The notes: generated from the letters alone by a model not told the origin. A stretch of 26,156 nucleotides of DNA from CAYHKY01 sp964357355 (GCA_964357355.1 CAYHKY010000010.1:1-26156); one strand, 5' to 3'; positions 1 to 6,536 are shown, counted from the stretch's first letter. Translations and numbers: made by a program.

Positions 1-531
1 GAAGAATTAGACAAATTTACAGCTAAAGTTGAAGATTTATGGACATGGCCAACTCAAGCCCTTATAAATCTTCACAATATGGGTTTTGAAATCGTAGAAA
101 TGGACGATTTCAGCATTGATGAATTTATAAAAGACGGTGGTGATTACATGATCAGAAGATATGGAAAGGAAGTAGGTGAAGCTCAAATAATACACAGCGA
201 CATAGATCAGGAAAGAAATATTTTTGCTAATTATATACAACTAAATCTGCATCAGGAGATATTGCCGACAATTGATGATATCAGGAAACTGATTGATCAA
301 GATTATCTCGTTTTATGCAATGTGAATTCAAAAACACTGAATAATGAATCAGGTTACACTGGTCATTTTGTAGTAATTTTTGATTACACTAGTACTCATT
401 TAATTCTTCATGATCCGGGTTTACCACCGTCTGAAAACAGACAAGTTATTTTTGCAGATTTTCACAGAGCATGGGAATATCCTGATTCGCGGTCAAAAAA
501 TTTACTTGCTTTTAGATATTATAAAGTGTAA
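1..531 (+). CDS. C39-like (papain-fold) peptidase, 3' part
   Basis: The reading frame is open from base 1, so the gene begins upstream of the window. A start at the ATG at 79 is unlikely because the frame continues with sensible sequence before it. The visible 176 residues resemble the C-terminal half of Peptidase_C39_2-type proteins. They contain a GHFVVIFDY strand that would carry the catalytic His, followed by LILHDPG, whose Asp would complete the triad. The catalytic Cys would be in the missing N-terminal part, so activity cannot be judged. No membrane segment is visible in this part. Such proteins act as bacteriocin-leader or general cysteine peptidases, or as inactive binding domains. 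The family call rests on the His/Asp-Pro-Gly pattern and is moderately sure; the substrate is unknown. Confidence 0.6.
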   Translation, partial: EELDKFTAKVEDLWTWPTQALINLHNMGFEIVEMDDFSIDEFIKDGGDYMIRRYGKEVGEAQIIHSDIDQERNIFANYIQLNLHQEILPTIDDIRKLIDQDYLVLCNVNSKTLNNESGYTGHFVVIFDYTSTHLILHDPGLPPSENRQVIFADFHRAWEYPDSRSKNLLAFRYYKV

Positions 532-600
532 ATATACGTGACTTAAATTCATCATAGTTATGAAATTTGAAGAACTTAATATAGTTATCTGAAAGAATAT

Positions 601-1188
601 ATGACTACAAAAATTATTGCTCTAGTTGGGGTCGTGTTATTCGTATTCAGCCTTCTATTCTATTATAGATTAGACCAAGGCAATAAACTTGCTTCAGCAC
701 TAAATGAAGAAAAAAAGGTATATGGAATGATCGGAGATGATGTTCCGCCTCCATGTACATGGGATGTCCAGCTTACGGAGAGGGTGATGGCTGAAAATAA
801 ATCTCAGGCGATAGTAGTTGAAGCTGCTAATTCGATTGATGTTAGTTGCGAATCGATTCTGGCACTTCGAGCTCCGGGGTTTGATATAAGTCCTCCCAAA
901 GAGGAACAAAAAATTTCACTTACCACTGGAAATAAAGGGTCGCTATCATGGATCCTGACTCCCAGAAAAACAGGAACATTTGATGTCACAGTGTCTGATA
1001 TCTTAAATACGAAGATTTTTGGAATTACTGTAACCGATATGTTTGGGCTTACGGCAACCCAAGCCAAAACATTTTCTGTGGTCGGAGGACTTTTTGGTCC
1101 GATGTTTACGGTACCATGGTGGATAGAACGGTTTTGGAACCGGCGTAAACAAAAACAAGGTGGTCAGAAGGAAGAAAACGAAGTATAG
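601..1188 (+). CDS. Membrane-anchored extracytoplasmic protein, unknown function
   Basis: The protein has 195 residues. Residues 4-22 form a hydrophobic helix (IIALVGVVLFVFSLLFYY) that would act as an uncleaved signal anchor. A beta-rich middle region of about 130 residues follows, with two Cys (CTWDV and VSCES) that could form a disulfide outside the cell. Near the C-terminus a second apolar stretch (VVGGLFGPMFTVPWW) is followed by a strongly basic tail (RRKQKQ), as expected for a second membrane span with a cytoplasmic end. The middle looks like an immunoglobulin-type or CARDB-like beta sandwich, but no family motif is recognised. The last codon lies inside a repeated structured element that starts at 1184. 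There is no obvious Shine-Dalgarno site before the ATG. Confidence 0.6.
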   Translation: MTTKIIALVGVVLFVFSLLFYYRLDQGNKLASALNEEKKVYGMIGDDVPPPCTWDVQLTERVMAENKSQAIVVEAANSIDVSCESILALRAPGFDISPPKEEQKISLTTGNKGSLSWILTPRKTGTFDVTVSDILNTKIFGITVTDMFGLTATQAKTFSVVGGLFGPMFTVPWWIERFWNRRKQKQGGQKEENEV

Positions 1189-1267
1189 CCAACTTGCTTG
1201 ATTTTGTGAGGCCATAACTCCTTCTAGACTGATCCGTCAGAGGGGCGGATACAGTAAGAAGGGTATA
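1184..1267 (+). repeat. Structured repeat element, copy C (divergent)
   Basis: This is the most diverged of three related elements (others at 2822-2919 and 6435-6530). The 5' part keeps TATAGCC...GGCCATA, which can pair around a loop containing TTGCTTGA. The second hairpin has stems CCTTCT/AGAAGG (1220-1225 with 1257-1262), ACTG/CAGT (1228-1231 with 1252-1255) and ATCCGTC/GGCGGAT (1232-1238 with 1244-1250). The apical stem is unlike that of the other copies but is still fully paired. The element overlaps the stop codon of the preceding gene and ends in GGGTATAAAA. Unlike the other two copies, no start codon follows directly. Function is unknown. Confidence 0.6.
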
Positions 1268-1317
1268 AAAACTACCTGACGTTATATTTACCTTATTATA
1301 AAGGCCTATAGTGGTGA

Positions 1318-1346
1318 TTGACTTCCTGTAAATACTAGTGTATACT
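1318..1346 (+). promoter_or_regulatory. Sigma-70-type promoter for the RRM gene
   Basis: TTGACT at 1318-1323 and TATACT at 1341-1346 are separated by exactly 17 bp, with TG directly before the -10 box. This is one of the two best -35/-10 pairs in the window. A start near 1353 would give the RRM mRNA a leader of about 185 nt. That is unlike most other genes here, whose -10 boxes lie 6-9 nt from the start codon. Confidence 0.6.
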
Positions 1347-1356
1347 TACATTTGTT

Positions 1357-1382
1357 AACAGATTTAAACTCAGAAATCTGTT
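1357..1382 (+). promoter_or_regulatory. 5'-leader hairpin of the RRM mRNA
   Basis: AACAGATTT (1357-1365) and AAATCTGTT (1374-1382) form a perfect 9-bp stem with an 8-nt loop, starting a few bases after the predicted transcription start. A T-run (about 1395-1401) follows 12 bases later. That is too far for a standard intrinsic terminator but could still act as an attenuator. A hairpin at the very 5' end could also protect the mRNA, or melt with temperature as in cold-shock leaders. The role is inferred; only the inverted repeat is seen directly. Confidence 0.4.
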
Positions 1383-1538
1383 TAAATAGGATTTAGTTTT
1401 TTTGTCGAGCTAAGATAAAGATACCTAACTTTAATTATTTGTGTCTTTTGTGATTCTCTTCTAAAACCACTTCTCATTTAGGCAGGTTTCTTAGTTCAAA
1501 TTTTTAGTAATACGTTTTTTGTCTGAACTTAGATTTAT

Positions 1539-1847
1539 ATGGCAAAAAAGTTGTTTATTGGCAGTTTTCCTCTGAACACTACAGAACAGGTATTGAGGGA
1601 GTTATTTACAGCACAAGGTCAAGTTCTTTCCTTTACCATTGTCATGGATCAGGATACACGCACAAGTCGCGGTTTTGGATTTGTTGAAATGGCCAGTGAT
1701 GAAGCGGCTCAACTGGCTATCGAAAAATTAAATGGATACAAACTTGGGGATAGAAATATAGTAGTAAAAGAAGCATTGGCAAAAACATCTTACACAGGTA
1801 TGAATGATTTCCGGGGTTTTGGTAACAGAAACAAACGACGTTTTTAA
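1539..1847 (+). CDS. RNA-binding protein with one RRM domain
   Basis: The 102-residue protein is almost entirely one RNA-recognition motif. RNP2 is LFIGSF at residues 5-10 and RNP1 is RGFGFVEM at 44-51, with the aromatic residues that stack on RNA bases. A short tail after residue 85 is rich in Gly, Asn and Arg (FRGFGNRNKRRF). Proteins of this form are known from cyanobacteria and many CPR genomes, where they resemble cold-inducible RNA chaperones. The ATG at 1539 begins the RRM fold directly. A Zn-finger gene follows after 10 bases with a good ribosome-binding site, so the two are probably co-transcribed. The long leader suggests control at the mRNA level. Confidence 0.9.
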   Translation: MAKKLFIGSFPLNTTEQVLRELFTAQGQVLSFTIVMDQDTRTSRGFGFVEMASDEAAQLAIEKLNGYKLGDRNIVVKEALAKTSYTGMNDFRGFGNRNKRRF

Positions 1848-1857
1848 AGGAGAGTTT

Positions 1858-2151
1858 ATGATAGCAACACTATGCATCCGCTGTGGGAAATCAAGAATTT
1901 TTAAAAATACGTGGAACGAGTTAGTCGGAACCTCCGAAGTCACCTATACACAAAGCGTGTGTCCGGATTCTGCATGTCAAAAAACCGTCGAAAAACTTCT
2001 AAAAGATAAACATGACATCTTCGTTAATCGGCTTGAAGCATCACTCAAAAGACGCAAAGAAAATATTAGTAAAAGCGTTATGATGCGTAAAGCTAATTTG
2101 CTACAAAAAGAAGTCGACAAATCGAAGAACAAAGTGTTTAGAAAATCATAA
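1858..2151 (+). CDS. Small zinc-finger protein with basic coiled tail
   Basis: The start at ATG 1858 is chosen because AAAGGAG lies just before it; an upstream ATG at 1804 would overlap the RRM gene heavily and lacks a site. The 97 residues begin with CIRCGK (Cys 6 and 9) and continue with CPDSACQ (Cys 35 and 40), a four-Cys set suited to one zinc ion. The remaining roughly 55 residues are a highly charged, Lys/Arg-rich helix (about residues 45-97). No known family is recognised. Being next to an RNA-binding protein and followed by a tiny basic peptide, it may bind nucleic acid or the ribosome. That is inference from charge and neighbourhood only. Confidence 0.7.
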   Translation: MIATLCIRCGKSRIFKNTWNELVGTSEVTYTQSVCPDSACQKTVEKLLKDKHDIFVNRLEASLKRRKENISKSVMMRKANLLQKEVDKSKNKVFRKS

Positions 2152-2166
2152 CCCCAACAATTACAT

Positions 2167-2274
2167 ATGAATAAATATGCACAGAATCAGAAAAAAAGAC
2201 ACAATCCGAAACTCAAAAAGAAAATGCATGGAAGCGTAAGGAAGCTAAAAAGAAGAATTAAAGCGAACAAATAA
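2167..2274 (+). CDS. Very basic 35-residue peptide
   Basis: A short frame begins at ATG 2167 and ends at TAA 2272-2274, two bases from the end of the convergent greA. Of 35 residues, 17 are Lys, Arg or His (for example KKRHNPKLKKK and RKLKRRIKANK), and none is acidic. This is the composition of the smallest ribosomal proteins (bL34, bL36, bTHX types), but I do not recognise a specific match. No Shine-Dalgarno site is seen, so it may be translated by coupling to the upstream zinc-finger gene 15 bases away. It may also be a chance frame in A-rich DNA. Confidence 0.4.
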   Translation: MNKYAQNQKKRHNPKLKKKMHGSVRKLKRRIKANK

Positions 2275-2276
2275 TT

Positions 2277-2735
2277 TCATTTAACCTGAATAATCGTGTA
2301 TACGATTGAACCATTTGGAGCGTTTACTGTCACTTTATCTCCTACTTGTTTACCTACAACAGCTTTTCCAATCGGACTTTGCACGGATAATTTATTTTCA
2401 TGAGGATTTGATTCATATCCTTCAACTAACATAAAGGATCTTTTTTGTTTACCTGTTGTCAAAGTGATATGACTACCAAATCCAATAAACTCAGTATGAG
2501 ATATGGCAGTTATTTCTCCAAATCGAAGTAGATATGTGAGTCTTCTCAATTCCCGGTCAATTGAACTTAACTCAAACCTGGCCGCTTTGTAAGCTCCGTT
2601 TTCTGATAAATCTCCCATTTCCCGAGCAGTACGCAGATTTATGACAGCACTTTTCCTCTGGTAAGTAAATTTCTCAAAATCATCTTTGAGTTTTTGATAA
2701 CCATCTTTTGTAAATTTAATTTTTTTTGGAATCAT
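2277..2735 (-). CDS. greA: Transcription elongation factor GreA
   Basis: The 152-residue length matches GreA (about 158). The N-terminal coiled coil carries REMGDLSENGAYKAA at about residues 38-52. Asp42 and Glu45 correspond to the two acidic tip residues that position Mg2+ in the RNA polymerase secondary channel. The C-terminal FKBP-like domain has the typical SVQSPIGKAVVGKQVGD stretch. GreA stimulates transcript cleavage in backtracked RNA polymerase and so rescues stalled complexes. ATG 2735 is preceded directly by an in-frame GTG at 2738, either of which could be used. A TATAAT box lies at 2753-2748 on the minus strand, 12 nt before the ATG. The gene is divergent from obg and convergent with the small basic peptide. 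Confidence 0.93.
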   Translation of the reverse strand: MIPKKIKFTKDGYQKLKDDFEKFTYQRKSAVINLRTAREMGDLSENGAYKAARFELSSIDRELRRLTYLLRFGEITAISHTEFIGFGSHITLTTGKQKRSFMLVEGYESNPHENKLSVQSPIGKAVVGKQVGDKVTVNAPNGSIVYTIIQVK

Positions 2736-2747
2736 CACTGAATATTC

Positions 2748-2753
2748 ATTATA
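2748..2753 (-). promoter_or_regulatory. greA -10 box
   Basis: The minus strand reads TATAAT here, preceded by AAG, 12 nt before ATG 2735 and 9 nt before the in-frame GTG 2738. No convincing -35 hexamer is seen (TTCGGT at a 17-bp spacing). The spacing implies a leader of only a few nucleotides or none. Confidence 0.5.
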
Positions 2754-2821
2754 CTTGATCCATACGATTTACCGAACTCAACTCATTAATTCTTAAATAA
2801 AATCTGCAATTGAATGCGTGG

Positions 2822-2919
2822 TATAGCCTACATGCTTGAAATTGTTCCGGCCATATACCCCTCTAAGCTGCTATTGTAACCTAACAGGTTTGCAAACCAG
2901 CGTAAGACGGGTATACAAT
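2822..2919 (+). repeat. Structured repeat element, copy A, with obg promoter
   Basis: This copy is close to copy B (6435-6530) in sequence. Hairpin 1 is TATAGCC/GGCCATA. Hairpin 2 pairs TATACCC (2854-2860) with GGGTATA (2909-2915), then TCT/AGA, then GCTG/CAGC (2867-2870 with 2898-2901), and ends in TGTAACC/GGTTTGCA (2875-2881 with 2887-2894, one bulge). The last bases, TATACAAT at 2912-2919, look like a -10 box ending 6 nt before the obg ATG, so the right arm of the hairpin overlaps the promoter. It lies between divergent greA and obg. Confidence 0.7.
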
Positions 2920-2925
2920 CCAACC

Positions 2926-3894
2926 ATGCTGGTAGACACGATTACTCTTACTATACAAGCCGGTAACGGTGGTAACGGCGCATCAACCTTTTTGAGAAAT
3001 GCGCGAACATCTCGTGGCGGACCTGATGGTGGTAACGGTGGTAACGGCGGTTCAATATATTTTCAGGGTTCCCAAAATGTGACTGACCTCAAGCAGTTTC
3101 GCTATCAAAAAAAACTATTGGCGGCAGATGGTATCGCAGGGATGCATAGAAAAATGCATGGGGCAAATGCTTCCCATATGACCGTGGAGGTTCCCATTGG
3201 AACAAAAATAACAGATGTCGACACCGGTCAGGTATATGAAATTTCCGAAACAGTAACACAGTTTCTTTTGGCAACAGGAGGAAAAGGCGGACGCGGAAAT
3301 ACTGAATTTAAAACCGCGACCAATCAATCACCCAAATTCGGAGAAAAGGGGACATTAGGTCAGAAACGGACGCTGCTATTGGAACTTAGATTGATTGCCC
3401 AAGTTGGACTCATTGGGCTTCCCAACGCAGGAAAAAGCAGTTTACTTGCAGTGCTTACCCGTGCCAAACCCAGTATAGGGGATTATCCGTTTACCACACT
3501 TGAGCCTATGATAGGCATGATGAAATCTATTGCTATAGCTGATATTCCTGGACTCATTGAAGGTGCTTCGACAGGTAAGGGTTTGGGAATCAAATTTCTC
3601 AAACATATTGAAAAGACACAAGTCCTCGTTCACTGTATAGAAATCACCCACCCAAATCCTCTTGAGGCATATCAAATAGTCAGGAGGGAATTTGAAAAAT
3701 ACAATTCTCAGTTAACTAAAAAGCCCGAAATAGTACTTCTTACCAAAACTGACTTGGTTGATACAGGAATAATAAAACAAGTGATAACTCTTTTCAAAAA
3801 TAGAAAAAAGCGGGTTCTTGCTTACTCACAATTTAACTTAGAAAGTATTAATAAGCTAAAAAATGCTCTTGAAAAACTTCTGACGCATGATTAA
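2926..3894 (+). CDS. obg: Obg/CgtA ribosome-assembly GTPase
   Basis: The start is set at ATG 2926 because the Obg family begins MLVDTI-like, and because the 30 codons upstream are read from the repeat element. The 322 residues hold the glycine-rich Obg fold (about 1-155; NGGNGAS, GGPDGGNGGNGG, GGKGGRGN). The G domain follows: G1 GLPNAGKSS near residue 164, G2 DYPFTTLEP, G3 DIPGLIEGAS and G4 TKTD. The C-terminal OCT domain found in some homologues is absent. Obg binds the large ribosomal subunit during late assembly and senses GTP/ppGpp. hflX overlaps its end by 8 bases, so the two GTPases are translationally coupled. The -10 box 6 nt upstream predicts a leaderless mRNA. Confidence 0.95.
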   Translation: MLVDTITLTIQAGNGGNGASTFLRNARTSRGGPDGGNGGNGGSIYFQGSQNVTDLKQFRYQKKLLAADGIAGMHRKMHGANASHMTVEVPIGTKITDVDTGQVYEISETVTQFLLATGGKGGRGNTEFKTATNQSPKFGEKGTLGQKRTLLLELRLIAQVGLIGLPNAGKSSLLAVLTRAKPSIGDYPFTTLEPMIGMMKSIAIADIPGLIEGASTGKGLGIKFLKHIEKTQVLVHCIEITHPNPLEAYQIVRREFEKYNSQLTKKPEIVLLTKTDLVDTGIIKQVITLFKNRKKRVLAYSQFNLESINKLKNALEKLLTHD

Positions 3895-5020
3895 CTTAAA
3901 AAAAACATTTCGTGTTTTGCCGATTCATTTGATAAATCCCCGAATTGATCGGCAGATTGCGGTCAATTTGGGAGAAGAATTAGAATCATTAATCCTTACA
4001 CTCGGAGGAACCATTGTAGACAGGGTAATCCAGAAAATGGTGCGTCCTGATCCGGCATCATATATAGGCAGCGGGAAAATTGTTCAGGTATCCCAAATCA
4101 TAAAGGATAAAAGAGTCGATATAGTTGTTCTAAGTTCTATGGCCAAACCACGACAAAAGTATGTTCTGCAGAAAGATTGGATCACAGTTAATCCAAAAAT
4201 TGAAATTTGGGATCGGGTAGATTTGATCCTGCATATTTTTGATATACATGCGAGGACAGTTGAGGCAAAATTACAGATAGAACTGGCGCGTATGAGTTAT
4301 ATGGGGCCACGAATTTATGGCATGGGTTTTATACTCTCCCAACAAGGAGGGGGTATAGGCACTTCGGGAATTGGAGAAACCAATACAGAACTTATGAAAC
4401 GGCATTGGCGAAACGAAATAAAAAAGAAAACAGAAGAGCTTAAAAAAATTGAGAAAAATAAAGAAATACAGATAGTTAAGCGGAAACAAGATGGATTCAA
4501 AACTGTGTCAATAGTTGGATATACAAACGCCGGTAAAAGTTCACTTTTTAATGTCCTTACAGGGAAACCCGCATTTATAGAAAACGTGTTATTTGCAACT
4601 CTTGACAGTTCAGTAGGAAAACTCTATATCTCCGAGTTGCAGAAAGATGTATTAGTTACGGATACGATTGGGTTTATCAGGAATTTACCTCCTCACTTAA
4701 TCAAAGCTTTCAAATCAACATTGCTCGAATCTATCTATGCAGATTTACTTTTACATGTGGTTGATGTTTCAGATCCGGAGTGGGAAGTAAAAATATTGAT
4801 CGTCAATGAAATTCTTGAAGAACTTGGGAGAAATTTGAGTGATGTAATTTATATATTTAACAAAACTGATTTGGTAACGGTAGACCGGGAAAAAATAACA
4901 CAAAAATTTTTACAAAACACACCTATTTTCATATCAACAAAAAATGGAGAGGGAATTGAAGAGGTAAAAAAGACAATAACTCAAAGATTTAACAGAGAAA
5001 CAAGAGTGTCTATGACGTAA
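3887..5020 (+). CDS. hflX: HflX ribosome-splitting GTPase
   Basis: The 377-residue protein has the HflX N-terminal domain with YIGSGKIVQV (about 60-69) and the family stretch DRVDLILHIF...ARTVEAKLQIELA (about 109-135). A Gly-rich linker (QQGGGIGTSGIGET) follows, then a helical hairpin and a G domain. G1 is GYTNAGKSS near residue 210, followed by ATLDSS, DTIGFIRNLPPHLI and NKTD. The last two motifs are highly typical of HflX. HflX splits stalled or hibernating 70S ribosomes after stress. The usual GPGETQLE linker motif is modified here to IGETNTEL. The ATG overlaps the obg stop by 8 bases. The 3' end overlaps the convergent helicase gene by 11 bases. Confidence 0.94.
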   Translation: MINLKKTFRVLPIHLINPRIDRQIAVNLGEELESLILTLGGTIVDRVIQKMVRPDPASYIGSGKIVQVSQIIKDKRVDIVVLSSMAKPRQKYVLQKDWITVNPKIEIWDRVDLILHIFDIHARTVEAKLQIELARMSYMGPRIYGMGFILSQQGGGIGTSGIGETNTELMKRHWRNEIKKKTEELKKIEKNKEIQIVKRKQDGFKTVSIVGYTNAGKSSLFNVLTGKPAFIENVLFATLDSSVGKLYISELQKDVLVTDTIGFIRNLPPHLIKAFKSTLLESIYADLLLHVVDVSDPEWEVKILIVNEILEELGRNLSDVIYIFNKTDLVTVDREKITQKFLQNTPIFISTKNGEGIEEVKKTITQRFNRETRVSMT

Positions 5021-6326
5021 GTTTATAGACGAATCTCCTTTTGTCCATCCATCTGTTGAACCGCCCCATATGCATAAGTCTATTTGAGGAATCCGCTGAC
5101 ATCTTCAACAACTCATTATCGACTGCATGGATTTTCGGATTAACCTTGAGTGCTAGTTCATTGAGTCCGAGTAATTTCAATCCACTGAGTGACCTGATCC
5201 TAGAAAGAGCCACATATCCCATGCCTTCTATAAATGATTTTGAGAGATCTATTTCTGCCGCATCAAGAGTCATTCCTTGGCTTTTATGAATTGTGATAGC
5301 CCAGGCAAGTCGAAGTGGTATCTGCCGGATTTGGGCGACAATCTTATCATCCTCCATGATCGTCCATTCGGCCGGTAGCGCAGTAATACGAGTTCGTGAA
5401 GCCGTTTCTATGATAGGAAAATCAGAACCAGTAAATCCTACGACTTTACCCAATGTGCCATTGACATAACCTTTTTCATAGTTATTGCGGACAAACATGA
5501 CAAGTGCACCTTTTTTGAGTTGCAACTCGGCAGGTGCCAAACATGAGCGTTTCATCGCTTCAATAACCTTGTCTGGTCCGACTGCGGTCATATGATGGAT
5601 GTGTAATTGGGCATTAATCCTGTCAAGTTCTTGTTGGTTGATCGTATCGACGTCGACATTGTGGGTGTATAGTTTGGTAGGTGTAATTTTGGTGATAGTT
5701 GGTTTTTGCATTGCATTTGCCAGCGTTTGCCGGACTGTAACATCAACCCGGTCGTGTCTGATTGCGCTTAATAACGTAATAAGTTTTGAATCAGTGTGCC
5801 TGCGGGGTTCTGATAAATAACAAACTGATAGATTAAGTTCATTCCAGACATGTGAATTGAAAATAAAATCAATCTGTTCTCTATTTTTTGTGACAGGCGG
5901 GAGTTGAAAGAAGTCACCTGAAAGGACTATCTGCATCCCGCCGAAAGGCTCTTTGTTTTGTCTCAGATATTGCACTATATTGTTGATCGCATCAAAACGT
6001 CTACCCTCAATCATGGATACTTCATCAATAATGAGGATTTTTGCCGAAGAGACTCTTTTTTTAAGATGAAATTTGTGTCCCAATTCCTTAATTTCATTCT
6101 CTGTGAGAGTATCCCTAATTCCCAAACCCGACCAGGAATCTATCGTAACGCCATCAAGGTGGGTGGCTGCAATACCTGTAGATGCAGTGACTGCGATGGG
6201 TATGTGTTTAGTTTTTAAATGCTTTATATAAGAACTCAGAACGAAGGTTTTTCCGGTACCGGCTTCACCGGTGAGAAAGACATTTTGTCCCAATTTCAGG
6301 ATTTCCAACGCTTCAGATTGTTGCAT
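5010..6326 (-). CDS. PIF1/RecD-like superfamily 1 DNA helicase
   Basis: The 438-residue start at ATG 6326 (MQQSEALEIL) is chosen because it begins the PIF1 fold and has a TATAAT box 12 nt upstream; a longer frame would add 32 residues of promoter sequence. Motif I is GEAGTGKTF (20-28), motif II is DEVSM (101-105), and motif III is SGDFFQLPP. Near the C-terminus come IHKSQGMTLD and YVALSRI, the SF1B motifs V and VI. PIF1-type helicases unwind DNA 5'-3', including forks, D-loops and G-quadruplexes. CPR genomes often carry such short forms. The gene is divergent from the zinc-ribbon gene and shares with it an intergenic region that holds repeat copy B. Confidence 0.88.
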   Translation of the reverse strand: MQQSEALEILKLGQNVFLTGEAGTGKTFVLSSYIKHLKTKHIPIAVTASTGIAATHLDGVTIDSWSGLGIRDTLTENEIKELGHKFHLKKRVSSAKILIIDEVSMIEGRRFDAINNIVQYLRQNKEPFGGMQIVLSGDFFQLPPVTKNREQIDFIFNSHVWNELNLSVCYLSEPRRHTDSKLITLLSAIRHDRVDVTVRQTLANAMQKPTITKITPTKLYTHNVDVDTINQQELDRINAQLHIHHMTAVGPDKVIEAMKRSCLAPAELQLKKGALVMFVRNNYEKGYVNGTLGKVVGFTGSDFPIIETASRTRITALPAEWTIMEDDKIVAQIRQIPLRLAWAITIHKSQGMTLDAAEIDLSKSFIEGMGYVALSRIRSLSGLKLLGLNELALKVNPKIHAVDNELLKMSADSSNRLMHMGRFNRWMDKRRFVYKLTS

Positions 6327-6338
6327 AGTCTTACACCT

Positions 6339-6344
6339 ATTATA
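6339..6344 (-). promoter_or_regulatory. Helicase gene -10 box
   Basis: The minus strand reads TATAAT at 6344-6339, ending 12 nt before ATG 6326. A weak -35 (TGACTA or CTGACT) lies 17-18 bp upstream. The predicted leader is about 5 nt. Confidence 0.5.
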
Positions 6345-6434
6345 TGCGTTAACTATGTAAATAGTCAGGTGTAGTAGGTATAGGACTGAAATCGGTATAT
6401 TAGTAGACCTGAAAAGTGTCACTTTAGAGGTGTT

Positions 6435-6530
6435 ATAGCCTACATACTTGAAATTGTTCCGGCCATATACCCCTCTAAGCTGCTATAGCAACCTTTCAGG
6501 TTGCAAACCAGCGTAAGACGGGTATACAAT
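6435..6530 (+). repeat. Structured repeat element, copy B, with promoter of the zinc-ribbon gene
   Basis: Most bases agree with copy A (2822-2919). Hairpin 2 pairs TATACCC (6466-6472) with GGGTATA (6520-6526), TCT with AGA, and GCTG with CAGC (6479-6482 with 6509-6512). It ends in GCAACC/GGTTGC (6488-6493 with 6499-6504) around a 5-nt loop. The apical stem differs from copy A on both sides in a compensating way. TATACAAT (6523-6530) ends 6 nt before ATG 6537, exactly as in copy A. A TAG at 6486-6488 closes the frame that leads into the next gene, so the element itself is not coding here. Confidence 0.7.
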
Positions 6531-6536
6531 AAATGT

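Larger units (their letters stand above)
1268..1538 (+). other. Non-coding leader region before the RRM gene
   Basis: Together with copy C of the repeat, this makes a stretch of about 350 bases without a gene between 1188 and 1539. It holds a good sigma-70-type promoter (1318-1346), a hairpin just downstream (1357-1382) with a run of seven T at about 1395-1401, and then about 140 bases of AT-rich sequence with no ORF, tRNA or clear stem that I can identify. The most economical reading is a long 5' untranslated leader of the RRM gene. Confidence 0.5.

Noticed and set aside
541..600. Weak inverted repeat and promoter before the anchored protein gene
   Set aside because: The arms (AAATTCAT/ATGAAATTT) pair imperfectly and no convincing -10/-35 pair is present in this AT-rich stretch.
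1189..1538. tRNA or other known RNA gene in the long gap
   Set aside because: No cloverleaf, no T-loop GTTCRA motif and no CCA-like end was found by eye on either strand.
1804..1857. Earlier ATG for the zinc-finger gene
   Set aside because: It would overlap the RRM gene by 44 bases and lacks a ribosome-binding site, while ATG 1858 has AAAGGAG in good position.
2836..2925. Longer obg N-terminus and a shared peptide (QTSVRRVYN) before two genes
   Set aside because: The shared peptide is the translation of the structured repeat. In copy B the frame is closed by TAG, and both true starts lie 6 nt after a -10 box.
5958..6218. Plus-strand frames inside the helicase gene
   Set aside because: They are antisense to conserved helicase motifs, and the Cys-rich look of one (CNTCRCSDC) comes from the reverse of coding sequence.
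1184..6530. Repeat elements as integron attC sites or CRISPR repeats
   Set aside because: There are no GTTRRRY/RYYYAAC core sites, no integrase in view, no regular spacing and no spacers.
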